Below are positions 41,514-55,618 of a DNA stretch of 64,000 bases, one piece after another. Position 1 is the stretch's first letter. Each line of letters starts with the position of its first letter. A model generated the notes under the pieces. It had not been told where the DNA came from, ran no database searches, and worked only from the letters and a program-made list of their open reading frames with translations. The translations under genes were made by a program, and so were the position numbers. Source of the DNA: Amblyomma americanum. Its lineage: Eukaryota > Arthropoda > Arachnida > Ixodida > Ixodidae. Location: contig NC_135497.1 in assembly GCF_052857255.1 (NCBI RefSeq), positions 179,045,745 to 179,109,744 on the forward strand, written 5' to 3'.

Positions 41514-42885
41514 TATTGGCACGCGCAAGCTCCTCAGATATTCGTAGGTGAACACTCGCTCTATGCGTTAAGATTAAGATATGATTCGATAGGTTCCTGG
41601 GATGAATCCCGGGAGCATCGCCCATCCAGAGCGGCTTACTCTACATAATTAGGTAGCCGGAAGATACTGCGTGTAATTCATTTAGGAATCGACGCACTAG
41701 TAGTGGTATAAAGTTTGTTGCGTTTTATGAGGAGCTACAAACGACTTGACGCAGGCGCACAATTCAAGCATGCACATGGTGACGTATAGAAGGCTGATAG
41801 ACTTTAACCTTTTCAGTCTTATGAGGGAAGGCTTTGCTTTTACTACCTCAAAATGCGCGTCCTTTGCAAAGGCGGTAGTATTCAATACGCGGCGAGTGCA
41901 CGATTACTATTTCTGCAACGTGTTGTATGCCTGTATGTATGCATCTTAAAGGTGCTTTCTGGAATCATGATGACTCTACTCACTTGCTGCGAATTTGGGC
42001 AAACAGTGCAAGAGATATCCCTTGTGACCATCTCGCGCTTTCGGGGCAAATGGCACGGGCCGGGACATTTGTTTTTATTAGTGGCAGCGTAGTATTTGTT
42101 GGAGAAGGTTACCCCATACACTGTGCGCACTATAATAAATTTTCTTTAATGGAAACATACGCAGAGTTCGAGCGGTTACATTTTTTTTGTGCAAATGCAC
42201 CAGGTTCAAAGGCACTAGGTGCAAAAGAAGAGATAAGCGGTTGAGTGAAAGCACTCGTGATTGAGAACTTCATTATGGTTTTGCAGATGGTTTCTTTGTA
42301 GGAATTAGCCACCATCTGACTTTTATGTGCACTGCCCACTTGTCGCGAAGCATGCTGAAACCAGCAAGGGCTATTTCCTTCGGACACGTTAATACGGTGA
42401 TGACTAAAATTCTCCAAAATATTACGCGTCCTAATTTCATTTATTGAAGCGCTGACGTTTCAGAGCACGGAACAATGCAAACAATGAGGTTCTGACGGAA
42501 AGAGCACCGGAGAATGTCTGGTTCTGCTAGTGGAGAGCAAACACACCAGCAATGCAGTCGCTGGAACGAAAGTTTACGTAAGCAGTCTCAAGCACGAGTC
42601 GCAAAAAATGTCACTGTCATTGAAAGGAATGCCTCTTTCTTAAAAGCGGGGGTGGTGGTGGTGTAAATGTACAGGCATGATTAGCCTTAGTAGCCTGTTG
42701 GCAACTGCTCCGCCTGAGTCACTCCGTAGTGTCAATGCACGTTCTGTCTGCGACTATTTAGAGGCTTAAATATTCAAAACATTTTTACGTGTCCAAGGCC
42801 AGGTGGTGGCTATGAGCCACGCCGCACTGACTGGCTCCGGATGAATTTCGACTACCTGGTGTTTCGACGTCCTGCAAAATCTTAG
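41514..42885. other. Unannotated DNA
   Basis: No supported gene. GAAACGTC occurs on the minus strand at 42454-42461, followed by AGCGCTTCAATAAATG, but without a helix II hairpin before it. It may be the tail of a related repeat. Confidence 0.4.
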
Positions 42886-43163
42886 TAATAATAATAATAA
42901 TTGGTTTTGGAGGGAAAGGAAATGGCGCAGTATCTGTCTCATATATCGTTGGACACCTGAACCGCGCCGTAAGGGAAGGGTAAAGGTGGGAGTGAAAGAA
43001 GAAAGGAAGAGAGAGGTGCCGTAGTGGAGGGCTCCGGAGTAATTTCGACCACCTGGAGATCTTTAACGTGCACTGAGGCTTTGTGCATATGTTCGCCTGC
43101 AAAGAAACCGCGACCTCGTGTTCAATATAGCAGAGCGCCGCAAGCACTGAGCCACCGCGGAGG
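42886..43163 (-). mobile_element. tRNA-derived SINE, (ATT)n-tailed subfamily, copy 1
   Basis: Minus strand: CTCCGCGGTGGCTCAGTGCT head, a B-box region that is degraded, GTGCACGTTAAAGATCTCCAG, GGTGGTCGAAATTACTCC, GGAGCCCTCCACTACGGCAC, then a 3' module not found in the Ruka-type copies (CCTTACGGCGCGGTTCAGGT, GATACTGCGCCATTTCCTTT, CCAAAACC) and a short (ATT)5 tail at 42887-42901. It shares this 3' module with 53035 and 55619. Confidence 0.87.
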
Positions 43164-46100
43164 GTCTGTGCGCAGCCCTCGAAATGGGCGTCCGGTCACC
43201 GCCGAGCAACACGCGTACTACACAGCTGCCATGCATGCACGCGGCCCTGGACATTCCAGCCACCGCGATTCCAGCCATGACCGGTTTGACTTTGACAGGG
43301 GCGAAAGCTGTGTTGTCATTCGCAAAGGTCAGCCCTGGGATCGACATGAAGCCCAAGGACCACCGGTGATACGAGAGGCAGCCCACTTAGGAGGGAGCCA
43401 TTAGACATGCCAATTAGAGCTACGAGCAAAATAGCCGCTCAAGATTCAAGTCGCTCCAAGCGAGCGCCACAATTTGGAACAAACCGAGAGAGCGCGGGGA
43501 CCGAGCTGCGGTGAAATCCACATCGCGCAGAAAGTAGGGTGCCCCGCACGTCGATGGAAGATTGCTGATGCGCCGCCGTTATGCAGCCATCCCAAGACCA
43601 TTAGACTGCCACGCATTAAACGGGCGCGCGAGACTAGAACGACACGAAATTCTAACGACCGTCTGGAAAACGCGCGGTACGGTTTGGTTGCTCCTGTCTA
43701 CAGTGTAAACACAACCTCGGCGTGACGAAATTTTGAGGGGGGGGGGGGGATAAGAGAAAAAAGAAAAAAAAGGGGAAGAAACGAGGACGCGGGACGAGAG
43801 AACAAAAAGCTTGTCTGGCTCGTCTGCGCATCAGGTTAGTAAACTACACTAATGGCGAAGTACTATGCCTTTGTACCCACTGAACATACTGCGATGGCTG
43901 CTTCTCTTCTCTGATTGTCTTCCGGTGTAATGCCATTCAATTATCAAAGCTGCACAACGCCTCAGTTAGTTCTCGATCCGTCAGTACCTGAAACGTCGAT
44001 CAAACGCTATTATCACGCTATGAATGAACTGGACCAACCAGGGCCAGAATGGGTTAACTGGTCTACGAACAAAGATAACTGACTTAACGTGCCGTATCTC
44101 CTATGCCAGTGTGCTTGTTTTAGAACTCGACAAATGCTCTTTGGACTATTTCGCTTCCGCTGATGCCGAGGTCATGGAACGCCACGCCCCAAGAAACTAA
44201 GCACCACGCCATCGCTTAGACCGACCAGTCCGCGCAGTCAGTCGTGAGCAGTGCAGGAAGTTGGTGCATTGGATGGGGGGTCTGCGGGGGGTTGTGGAAC
44301 TTACATCCTGTTTTTGTACATGAGCAGAACAGCCCGCGAAGCGCGAAGGCACGTGCCAACCTGCCCCTGCACTCCTCTCGCCGTGGAATTTTTCTGTGTC
44401 TCATGTACATTTCCTTCCCGTTCCCCACAGTGCACGGAACCTAACCGGAGTCTTGCCCGGTTAACCTCTTGCCTACTTTTTCTGTGCTATATCCACGTAA
44501 TCCTTTTTGACCCCCCGTACGAGAAACGTTACGCCATCGTGTCCTCGATCGGCTGGCTTATCAAGCAATGTGGGCGTACGAGCCTTCACGAATGGAAAGT
44601 AGTCTTTACGACTGCAGAATACAAAAGTAGTACCGCCTCCCAGCGAAATCGAGGGTTGTGGGGTTCGATATTTGTGGAGGAAAAAAACCCTTCGTCGTGA
44701 AATAACACTCGGATAAAACATGGGTCGGTATACCTTCCGATTTGTGCTGCGCGCTATAAAAGAAAACTAGTCTTTCGCGAGAACTTAAACAAAGCAATGG
44801 AATAACTGTTGCTAAATAAGTTACGTATTTTTATTAATTATGATCCTTCTTTATTTCTTAAGTGCATAGTTACACGTAATATGAACACAAACTGCTCTCT
44901 TTGCACACAAGTAGGTGGACATCAACCGTGCACTTTTGATTGAAGCAGTTACCAACGCTGTTTACATTTTTTGTGCTACGCGTAGAAAGAATTGCCCTTT
45001 CAAAACCGCAGTTGCATACAAGCTTTTTTTCTCATTTTTATGCACGGTTCCTTGCAATATCTAAATGTTACTTTACTACGACAATAAAACTTGGCCCATG
45101 CTACCTGGTGTCGTTCGCAAGCAGCTTTCACGTTATCGTTTACAGGCGTCTATAAACGAAATTATGTCGGTTTTGTGGTGTAGATTTGATCGTGGATAAA
45201 TGTGTGTTACAAATACATATGCTCGCACTAAGCGTCAAAATATTGCAAACTTTGTCATTTCAAGTAGCGTCACAACTTCGTAGTCGGGGTCACTGACGTA
45301 TTCCAAGGGAATGATTAAGTACTAACGAGTGCGAAATAACCAACGATCACTTCGTTTGTTTCAAGCCTTCGTGTATTAGCTAGCGAGAGGATGCTGTCCA
45401 TGTACAATCGCTTGGTTTCGTTTTGTTTTCCGTCATTTCTCATCAGTCTGCATGTCTCTTCTTGGGCGCGACGTAAGCCACAATGTCTTCATGGCGGCTT
45501 GAAAATATCGTCTCGCGACAGTGACAGCCCTAGTACGAACGATGAGCAAGGAAACCGAGTAGCAAACATTGTACGGAGCGAAACAAACAATACTCGGCAA
45601 CGGCAGCGCTACCAAGCGCTGTCGACACTCGTCGTAAATTGAAGTGTTTTTTTTTTTGCCGGCCTCTATTTGAAAGCGCCATCTTTCAATCTAGATCACT
45701 CAGCGGTCATCCCAACGGCTGGAAAAAGTGCCGCCAACCTCGCACCACAAGCGCAACTCGATATCGCCTATTCGTCTTGCGCAAAACAGGCTTGATAATA
45801 CGGTGCGTCTTGGTGCGAGAGAAAATAGACCACAGGCGCGTGCCTATGTTTACCTTCGTTCTTCATCTAACTCTTTTCCGCTTTATTGAGCGCCGTTTCC
45901 TTCTCCCCATTCATCGCTGGAGCTAACGTCCGCTATTCTAAGGACACAAGAGGGTAAGAGCGATTTCTTACTGACCAGCTCCCCTCCGCCCACGTATCGC
46001 GATATTTGCAACACCGTACACAGTCCCGAGCGTGTGTGCACACCACTCGAAGGCGTCTGCGAGTAAGTTGACGCCTGCACTAGCTTACACAACTCTGCAC

Positions 46101-47941
46101 GCTTTTAGTCACGGAAATAGCTAGCGTCCCCTTTGCAGTCAGTCTTGAAGCTGTGGCTTCAGTGTCGCGTGCAGGATTTTAAAACTTCAATCCTCTAAAT
46201 CATCAACTAGGCGCACGGCTACAACTAAAGTGGTGCCTCATCATCGACGGTCCTCGACACTTTCAATTGGAAAACTTCTAAGACATCCAGACGTTTTCTT
46301 TTTTTTTATGTTTAATGAAGAATCGCCTGTTTATATATCGGAGCGCCTATCCTCTTTCCGCCCACTTACCAAGACCCCCGGAAATGTCTATGAGTCCACG
46401 CTAGAGAGCAGCGTTTCAAGTGGCCTAATTCTTCGCTCATGTCAACAACGAGCCTGCGAAGTTGTTGGAGTTGGAATGTCGCCGCAGGGCTCGCCTAAAA
46501 TTCCGCCCAATGGCTAGCTCGGGCACAGGTTAGAGGGTGCGATGGTGAACGGCTCTTGGGACGGGAGGGCGCTCCAACCGCACTACTACGAAAAGTCGTG
46601 GATGAGCGATTTTGTCAACCTGCGCAGGAAAGGAGGCATCGCTAAATGCATGGGGTGCTATGATCATATAGAAGGATGGCTGCGCTACCGGGTGCATACA
46701 GAAAAAGAGCCTGCGCGCTGTTAGGAGATCGTGCAGCCGAAGGCGCAAGTTTCCGATAGAGCGCGAGGAAGAGAGGCGTCCCAACGGGCGCGTAGAATGA
46801 CGTGCGCGTTCACTGCGCCAGTTGGCGCGGAGCAAGGGGCCCGCGATGTGCCGCCACATGCCCGAATATGCGCGGGTAGGGAGAGTAAAGACCGGACGAG
46901 GGGTGCGCGGGAGAGGGCACTGATCTGAATTCGATGCCCGTTCGACAGCCTCTCCCAAGACGGGCCGGCGTGCGAGCGTGGCACAGGAGTCGCCTTGGCC
47001 CGGCGCGAGAGCGGAGCGTGCCAGCATGGTGACGCGCGACTCCGCGCGCAGTGTCGGCTGGCAGGTGCACACACCGCGCCCACGCGCCGCATGTGAGCAA
47101 TCGAGCACGCTATGCCAACTCGGCCCGGTTTCCTAAAGCGTCGGCGTGTGTGGCGCTATGTTCCTTAGCTGCGCAGCGCACTTTTTCTTAAGAAGCAGGT
47201 AGCTCAGTTTCACTCACCGAAACAACAGGGGCCGATGTTTTCCCATTGCCCACGAGACCTTAACTTGTTCGTATTTGTTCCTTGCATGCAGAAATTGATT
47301 TGAAGAGGAAGCTCTGCCTGCCGCCATATCGTATCACCGCGCGAATAGAACACATTTCCTAACTCAGCCACGCTAAATCAATCAGTTTTGCCTGACGGGT
47401 GTGTTACGTATTGAAGAATACGAGTGGCTCAGAGCTGGGGATACATAATCAGAACTAGTGATCAACATAGTGTGAAACCTGTAATGTTTTCAGCAGCAAA
47501 TCTTCCGTCGCCCTCTGTCTCTCCCCCTACAGCTCGGGTGCCTAATTTTCAAGTCTTCCTTTCTCCCCGAAACGCAAAGATCGTCACCTTGTCACACATA
47601 GAGCTCCTTTACCAGGAGGTTTAGCAGGGAGCTCGTCTCTGCAAAAACACGGCATGGATATTTGTCATTTCACCTTATGTAGGATATTTCCTTTGTATTA
47701 CACGAACTATTCGCTTGATAAACTTAATCTAATTAATTCTTCACATTAAAGGTGGAGAGGCGCGAGGGCAACGAGTTGTCGTTCTATACCCCCAGCTCAC
47801 TGCAGACAGTAGAAAAAAGGCTACTTTCAACTGCAGTTCAATTTTTCTCGACAAAGTAAGTCTGTTGAATGAACCTCACAGACTTCTTGAATTTACAAAA
47901 CACGTGTGCGCCTCGTCCTTTTCTTTCCGGTGTTTGCGAGT
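43164..47941. other. Unannotated DNA, 4.8 kb
   Basis: No supported gene. The 149-codon frame 44251-44700 has no motif. 46730-47110 is GC-rich and open in several frames on both strands, a composition effect or possible CpG island. Poly-G at 43736-43750. Confidence 0.4.
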
Positions 47942-48120
<179 letters not shown>

Positions 48121-50178
48121 AAACACAGAAAGCGCACAAAAATGACTCTATTCCTCGTCTTGCCTTTCTGCTCAATGCTAGCGTGCTGAGCAGGTCGCTG
48201 TCGACAAAAAAGCATTAAAGTTTCTACTGGACGCTTAATTTCTATTCTAAACAAAGTTTCGTACTACTAATTTTGCAGTAGCAGTCCTCTACTTCGACGA
48301 ATTTAAGTGTTTTACCGCGTAAGCAGTATGAATGCCATTTGACACTCAATGCTGGCGTGCGTCTCTACGTGGCCGCCGAGTGAAGTTTCCGGCGCCTTCA
48401 TCGAGCTGAGTGCGAACAAGAGGCGGGAGGGAAGCACCAGCGAACTGAGCACGAGAACCGCATCCTCACAAGAGGCGAGGGGGAAAATCTGCACCGGCAG
48501 AGGCGGAGAGGCGTCTACAGCTACGCCCCCAAGCGAGCGGCAAATGCGCAGAGAGGGGAAGCGGCACCGAAAACGAATTCGCGCCATCGGCTGATCCAAC
48601 GCGGAGCGCCAAGTCAGGCAAAGTGTATATAGTACAACAAATGTGAAGACACAAAAGAAAAATCATTAGCGAGCCATAAAGCCAGCCAAGGTAAAGCGAT
48701 GTGTAAACGCAGCAAGTGCAAGGCTTAAAATCGTTAGCGAGCCATAATACCCAGCCGGAGTGAAGCGAAATTAATTGGCGCAACTTTCAGGCCATGGGAT
48801 GCGGCATAAAAAGGAAAAGCACAAAATGAAGAAGCGCCATCCTAGAAGCGCATTCTGCTTACGCAGTTGATCGCATCAGAACATCTGAGCGTCTGTAAAT
48901 CATTGAAAATTTTTGTACATACATCCCCCAGCCTTGACGCAAAGCTGTGACAAAGTTCACTCGCGAAACATTTTGCTCTTTAGTTGAACATTGCTGCAAC
49001 ATTAAACTCCACAGGAGGCAGTAATATCTGTGGTAGCCGTAGTCTCATGGGTTTGAAGCGACACTATGGACAAATACAGGTTGGCTTGTATCGATATGGT
49101 ACCGCGTTCCAATCACAAAGAAACCATTTCACCGGTAACGGAGCTTTAGTACAGGCACCAAATTTTCGCTAGCGCATCTTTGTCTTTCAGTGCAGCGTTA
49201 GGCATTAGTAAACATGAATCATAAAGTGGGATTCCCTTACGACCGCCGAATGATTTACAATTGAATTTCTTATTGATCATGTTTTGGTTTTGGTTCCACC
49301 AACTGGGCGGTAGCTTTGACTAAATTAAGCCCCTAGATCAGCTTTGCTAAGCGAAAACGTTTGTGGCACCTCCAACGCATAATATTGGACAGCGCCCGCT
49401 TCTGGTATGGGAGCTGCTTCGGTCCGCCATCTTCTTCCTGCAGCGTTCCGGATCAGTCTCTTAGTCGTTTCGTGTACGCAAACTCTCATATTTTACTGTT
49501 TTTATGCCGGAAAAAGTTGGCCTGCGAAACCGTGCTTGTTGCCATCGGCTTATAGAGTGTCCAATGCATCTTTGTGGGCCACCTGTTTGGGAACTCGGCG
49601 CGAGCTTTCGCACAGCAATCGTCGGAACGACAAGGCATCAGGCCTATTCCATTCCGAAGGAAGGATCGGTGTACTGTGTGCGAGTGAGTGGTTATGAAAG
49701 CGAAAAACCGAAGCGGAATATATGCTACGGTGTATTACCCGCCTCTCTGGTGAGGACACAAGCACTTCACCTTCCAGGCAAGCAATATACTTGCGGTAAA
49801 AGTACTTGATAGTGAAGCGTTCAATACAGCCTGCCGGCACCGGCGTCTGCCCACTGGCCTCGGCTGGCGTCGGCCGCAAAAATCACTGGGAATGCTTGAA
49901 ATAAAGTTTATCGACGACTTACCGGGGCGTGAATTGCATTCCTCGTTAGTGTACCTGCGTTGTGTGTAGTGCTTCCGGCTTCGAAACTGCCCTGGGATAT
50001 TTTTTATCCGCGTAACGATATGCAACAGCCTCCATTGTGTTTGCCTGTGCGCTCTTCTAGATATTTGTGCCGTGTGTTGCGTTGGGATATGCGAAACTTG
50101 TGCGTTAATTTTTGCTCTCCTGTGTGAGAAATGAATAAAGTTCGTCGGTACGATAATTGAGACTGACGCATATTATTA
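48121..50178. other. Unannotated DNA with an imperfect 70-bp tandem repeat
   Basis: Around 48660-48775 two similar blocks follow each other, each with TTAGCGAGCCATAA, CCAGCC and GTRAAGCG. No gene recognised. 48350-48600 is purine/GC-rich. Confidence 0.4.
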
Positions 50179-50582
50179 ACGCGATAGAGTTAGGGACCTT
50201 ATGTCGCAGACAATCCGGCGTCCTCGTCGGTGTCTTCCCGGAGAATCAACCTAGGAGGTAGCGGGGCCAGCTAGATAACGTTACTTTGTGGGGTCATCAC
50301 AACATGCCCACCGAATGGTGAGCAAACTGCCCACCGTCACAGGTTGCAGTTAATGATTGGTCGCGATAGGCTGCAGGGAAGAGCAACCTGGATTGCACAA
50401 GTCCCACCGCTGGGAGCACCTGCCATCTCAGGGTAGTGGTGCATCGCTTAACCGTTGCACCACTCCGCCCAGGAGCGATACGAGGACTCCCAGAGATCTA
50501 TGAATGTTAAATGGAGAATGCCCAATTTTGCATATATGGGCATTAACTCATTAGCTATCACGTCATACTGTTAAGGCGGAGC
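50179..50582 (+). repeat. Dispersed repeat, MITE-like, copy 2
   Basis: Homologous to 13861-14289 in the same orientation. The start ACGCGATAGAGTTAGGG and the end region TTAGCTATCACGT are imperfect inverted copies. The right edge, TTAAGGCGGAGCTTAA, lies only about 15 bp from the SINE at 50597. Confidence 0.7.
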
Positions 50583-50596
50583 TTAAGTGTCCACTC

Positions 50597-50826
50597 CGCC
50601 GCCGTGGTGGCTGAGTGGTTATGGCACTCGGCTGCTGACACGAAGGACGCGCGTTCGATCCCGGCAGCGGCGGTCGAATTTCGATGGAGGCGAAATTCTA
50701 GAGGCCTGTCTACTGTGCGCTGTTAGCGCACGTTAAAGAACCCCAGGTGGTCGAAATTTCCGGAGCCCTTCACTAAGGCGTCTCTCATAGCCCGAGTCGC
50801 TTTGGGACGTTAAATCCCTATAAACT
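50597..50826 (+). mobile_element. Ruka-type tRNA-derived SINE, best-preserved copy
   Basis: Complete copy in plus orientation: GCCGTGGTGGCTGAGTGGTT (A box), GCTGCTGACACGAAGGACGC, GCGTTCGATCCCGGC (B box, GTTCGATCC), GGTCGAATTTCGATGGAGGC, AAATTCTAGAGGCC, GTTAAAGAACCCCAGG, GGTGGTCGAAATTTCC, CGTCTCTCATAG, GTCGCTTTGGGACG and TTAAATCCC. Both polymerase III boxes are close to consensus. Compared with the family, the 'gcgctgttagcgcacgtt' stretch differs slightly. Confidence 0.92.
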
Positions 50827-52932
50827 AAGTGCCCCCGTACAATTTGTTCGCTTGCCTTTTGTTTGCTTGTCACCCGAGTCGTATTAGGCAGTCAAAGGTT
50901 TGTTTACAGTCTGATTTGCGGGCACTGCTCTTTTATCTTTTTTGTGCTTGCGTTCTGAACGTCCTTCGCAATTTGCATGTGTTTTAATAACGAAAACGCT
51001 GTTCTTTGTTAATAAATGAATTAATGCTTCTTGTGAAACAGGGCTGATATATGGCGGATATATGTCTTACGATGGTCATGCAAAACGCGTCTATCTGACT
51101 TATAAAGAAAATTCTACTTGCCATGCATCTAGTTTCTTAGCCTTTGATATAAACATCGTTTTTGAGCAGGGGTTTACCTTCTGAATCTTTAGGAACTGCT
51201 CCAGGGCTTTATTAATTGAATGAGTTATGTGCCGTGTTGCTGTGTTTCAAAGAGAAGCAGAAGAGCTTTTTCATTCGTATGCGTTTTTCGTTGTGCGCTC
51301 TTTCAAAGGCCTACGTTTCTGTTCGCGTTGCAGCTAGTTCTATATCAGAAAATGAAGGGAGTGAAATGCGTGGACTGGTACCGTGCGAGACCTTAATGAC
51401 ACGTGTACTATGCTCGCCTGGTATTATACAAAACGAGTCTGTGTTTCTTGAGGCAACCCATCTTCATGTGATAAGAACAGTTGACTTGTTTGCATAATCT
51501 AGCTGGCTTGTTGTGCAAGGTGGTGAATGCTGCCATGTGCCTCGTTGCGAGACGACGACTTTAAACGGGCTGTCATCTTTGTGTGTATTCGCTGCAAAAA
51601 AGACATCAAGCATAGGTGACGCTGTCCTTCATGGCTGAGACCAATTTTGTCAAACCTTTATAATCGTACAACTTGAGTATTCTTTTCTTTATGTTCGCTA
51701 GTCGTACGTCCCTTATGATCCGAAAGTAGTCAGAAATTGCTTCTTGCGACTTGAGGCTGCTGTCTTCTGCCGAGATGACAGCAACCTCAAGTCAAACTGC
51801 GTTTCGTTCTCCTCTCGGATATCTTCACTTTTTTTTGTACGTGTTTTGAACGTTTCCTATTTATTCCTTCGCTTGCAATAAATCTCTAGTTCGTAGCAGA
51901 GCTCGTGTTGTCTCTTCTCTCGTCCCGTTTTCTGCGCTAACTTCTGTAAGATATGCAGCCTGCGTGCCTGCAAACGCCCACTACGTACTTGCATGATTCC
52001 GTAGCCGCGCGAAGCGACACGCCATTCATAGCGTTTCGTGCGCTTACTGTGTTGAAAATAGTTTGAACAGCAGCGTACAGGGGATACAGCATGCCAGAAA
52101 CCGCCCGGGAAATCGGCCGCCGCGCTGCGCACTTTCGTCGCCCTAACCGCCTGCGGCAAAACACCACGTAAATTAAATTTCGGGCGCCACTAGTGGCATG
52201 TTTCGCTTCTTCTCTGTCCCTAACTCATTTACCACAATTTTTCACTGTCCTTAACGGCAAAAACATGACTTTGCGAGATTTGCGCAAAGCTGCACTACCC
52301 GAGCGCGTTATGAAGAACACGGCGGAAGACACGAGCCGCGGAGGGGAAGGAAGCTGGGTGAGGAGGAACTTGTCGCTACTTAGCGAAGCCGGTCTAGGGG
52401 CTTCAGCTGTGACGTCTAAGAAGTGTTTATGTCACGTGAGGTCCAGTATAATCGCTGATACATAGTTTTAAATAACAACAACTCTTAATGCAGCTTGCTT
52501 CAAGTGCTGTAATGACAACAAACGACGTATCAACGGGTTATATTGCAGTTTTTCTCGTTCCTCACGTGACCTGAACGATTCTTACACGTCACAGCAAGTG
52601 CTCAGTTGTTGAAACCGAAAGCACCTAAGAGAAGATATAAATTGTAAACTACCTGGCGGTCGTAGGCAAATACCACGTTGTAATATAATATATATTCTAA
52701 TGCCTTATGCATGATTTCAGGGCAGAAATCATGCAATGAAAACAAGGTGTCCAGTACCTTAACAGGCTAGAAAAGGCCAAGAAACAAAAAAAAATTACAG
52801 AGACTGTTTACAACACTCGACCCAGTGTGAAAGCGCGGGATTTTTTTTTGGCAAAGACTTTATACTGATTTTACATGCATGAAGACAGAACTCAGGCACC
52901 CACATGATGACTGATTCAATTTTTTTTGCGGA
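50827..52932. other. Unannotated DNA with two small perfect hairpins
   Basis: No gene. Hairpin 1: 51748-51764 (GACTTGAGGCTGCTGTC) pairs with 51777-51793 with one G-T wobble, loop 12. Hairpin 2: GCATGATTTC near 52710 pairs with GAAATCATGC after a 6-base loop. Confidence 0.5.
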
Positions 52933-53034
<102 letters not shown>

Positions 53035-53335
53035 TGTTTTTTGGGGAAAGGAAATGGCGCAGTATCTGTCTCATATATCGTTGGACACCTGAACCGCGCC
53101 GTAACGGAAGGGATAAAGGAGGGAGTGAAAGAAGAAATGAAGAAAGAGGTGTCCTAGTGGAGGGCTCAGGAATAATTTCGACCACCTGGGGATCTTCAAC
53201 GTGCACTGACATCGCACAGAACACGGGCGCCTTAGCGTTTTGCCTCCATAAAAACGCAGCTGCCGCGGTCGGGTTCGAACCCGGGAACTCCGGATCAGTA
53301 GCCGAGAGCCGTAAACCCTGAGCCACCGCGGCGGG
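53035..53335 (-). mobile_element. tRNA-derived SINE, (ATT)n-tailed subfamily, copy 2, full length
   Basis: Minus strand: CCGCCGCGGTGGCTCAGGGT head, B box GGGTTCGAACCCG (perfect), GTGCACGTTGAAGATCCCCA, GGTGGTCGAAATTATTCC, CCCTCCACTAGGACACC, the shared 3' module (CGTTACGGCGCGGTTCAGGT, GATACTGCGCCATTTCC) and a long ATT tail. This is the best copy of its subfamily in the window. Confidence 0.92.
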
Positions 53336-55618
53336 TGACATTTTTTTCCGAAACACTGAATTTTAGCGGCACGGTCTGGCCAGCGCTATAGGACAAAGAA
53401 AAAGACGTTGCCTTTCGTCGCCTAGAGCACGAGAAATCGCAGTAACACATAACGTTGCGAATAGCGAAATGTCACGAAATGTCACTTCTCAAAATTTTAA
53501 GCGTTTTACCTTCCGTTTTTCGCCGTGGAATGGTATGCATATTCTTCCGCATGCAGTGGACATGAGAGAACAATTGGGCGCCTAATCAACAACTCGTTCG
53601 CTGATGCATCTGCCTCAGGGTTCACAGTAGAGAAAGTGTGTTTCACAGCCATGTGGCCTCCACATAGCGACTGAATCCAAGTTAGCATGAAATGAACGCA
53701 AGAGCGTTGCATGACACGATGCAACGACAAGAGGAACGCTGGCAGCTGCTGTCTAAGAATTCCCGAGACAATACCGAAGTAGAGTTGCCACACAGCGCAC
53801 ATGCAATAGCGCGCAACAGCTACTCGAGATTGCGCACCCGCACTTGGGATATTCCAGGCGAAGAGTTATTGTCAAGCCCAAGTTAATATGCGACGAGCCG
53901 TCACCAAACTGCAGATAAAACAAGCGCATCGGGTTCTTGCTGCAAAGTATGGCAACTCTCTGCCCTGCTACAGAGTGACTGCTCGTATGAGCTACCCGTG
54001 ATTATTCGCGGATTTTCTCGGTCATGGCTTGTTGTGCAAGGCAGCCTCAATTGGATAGCTGCTCACGTTTCGTTATACGCCTCGCGTTACACCCTTCGTG
54101 TTACCAAAGTTCTTCAGTGCTTTTGCTAGTGATGAAGATTCCCCGTAAGTTTGATATCCGGTCAGCAGCTGCCGCAAGGAGCGCCATTGACAGTCTAAGG
54201 GCATCGGAGCGACGCCGACACTGGCGCTTGATGGCAGAGAAGCAGAGAAGAATGCTTACATATTATACCTGCGACTACTGAAACGTTTATCGAACGATAT
54301 TACGTGCAAGAAGTTTGTGCGGAACTGACATTTCTCTGTGACAAGATCAAAACTTGAAGACCAAATTTTGGCTACAATGAAATGATGTTAACTTCGAGAG
54401 AGATATATAGTTTTGGTATGAAAGGATGTTTCTTCCAGCTTTCTTTAGCGCATTGTCGAGATTTCGCCAGCTGGTTATCATAAGCCCGAGTTCAACTCGA
54501 AGCGGCTAAGGCCACTCTCAAGTAAGGCTTCCAACGGCTGCATTGCGGTTCTTCTACTTGCGTACCCTTTGTAGATTGAGAAGGAGAAGCATCCTGGGAA
54601 AATAGTGCAAACACGAAGCTGCAATCAGAAGGCTGTGGGTGAAAATTCCTCTCCAGCCTGGCGATATGTAGCCTCCAGCCTTTATGTTTGTTTGCAGTCA
54701 TCTCAGTGCCTGCCGAAGAGGAAAAGGCGAGCAATCAGCTCATCGAGTTTGCGGGCCATGGACGTATTCTTCGCAGTGCGTGTAGTAAGTGCCTAACATG
54801 GCGCAATACTCAGTAATTACCTTCACTTGAAGCACCATTTTCAACAGCAGCTGTGTCTGAGAGGCTCGTGCTCAAGAGAGGCACATGTACTCTCTGCACC
54901 CTGCAGCCTCCCGGAGACGTTGCGCACGCTTTAGTTGTGTTTCCCGCCGAGGTCTTGACTTCGCGCTCGACTTGAGTTTCGGTATCTGGCGCTGCGACGT
55001 GACAACAGCACTTTGGATAATCCATCCGTAGACACGAACGATGTCACTCACTTCAGTGTTTCCTATCTAGTTTCCTACCGCGGTATGGCCCCGCTTGCAA
55101 TTTCCGGTCTGCTTGGTGTCACTAGGCAAAGGGAAGAACCACATTCATTTTGTTCTTCTGTAGCCGGAACGGCAGCCAGGTGCCCACCACGTGTGCAGCA
55201 GCCTTCCTGGAACTCACGCATAGGATACCAGTCGCAGAATTAACGGCAAAATCTACGTGCCAGTTCGTCGCGTTATCACTTACAGAGAACGGAGGCCACC
55301 TTCCCTGACATCTTCTCAGTGCTTTTTGATATAAGAGTTTCTCATAACTATGAGAAACTTAATGCTCCTTGAAGATATTTAACGCCTCGCCGCGGTGGCC
55401 CGACTGTACAAAGCCCGTCCATTGCGTTACGGCGAAGCATATGTCATGACCAGTAGAAGTATTGAACTACTCTGGTATTACAGAGAACGTTTCTCTGTCG
55501 TGCCTTTCACTGCACATGAGAAAAAGAAAGATCCATTGTCTTTAGCCACAAGGGTTCTTAGTAGCCCGAATGTTTAATCAATTATCCTTTCGAGTTCCCT
55601 GCGGGCAAAAAAAATTGA
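53336..55618. other. Unannotated DNA
   Basis: No gene recognised. A small hairpin lies near 55331-55352 (GTTTCTCAT-AACT-ATGAGAAAC). Confidence 0.4.

Noticed and set aside
42454..42461. GAAACGTC on the minus strand, followed by AATAAA
   Set aside because: Looks like the end of the hammerhead-type motif, but no helix II hairpin precedes it.
44251..44700. 149-codon frame with Cys- and Phe-rich middle
   Set aside because: No motif or signal; an overlapping alternative frame exists. Kept as chance.
53262..53285. tRNA-like B box GGTTCGAACC
   Set aside because: Part of the SINE head, not a tRNA gene; no cloverleaf or 3' end.
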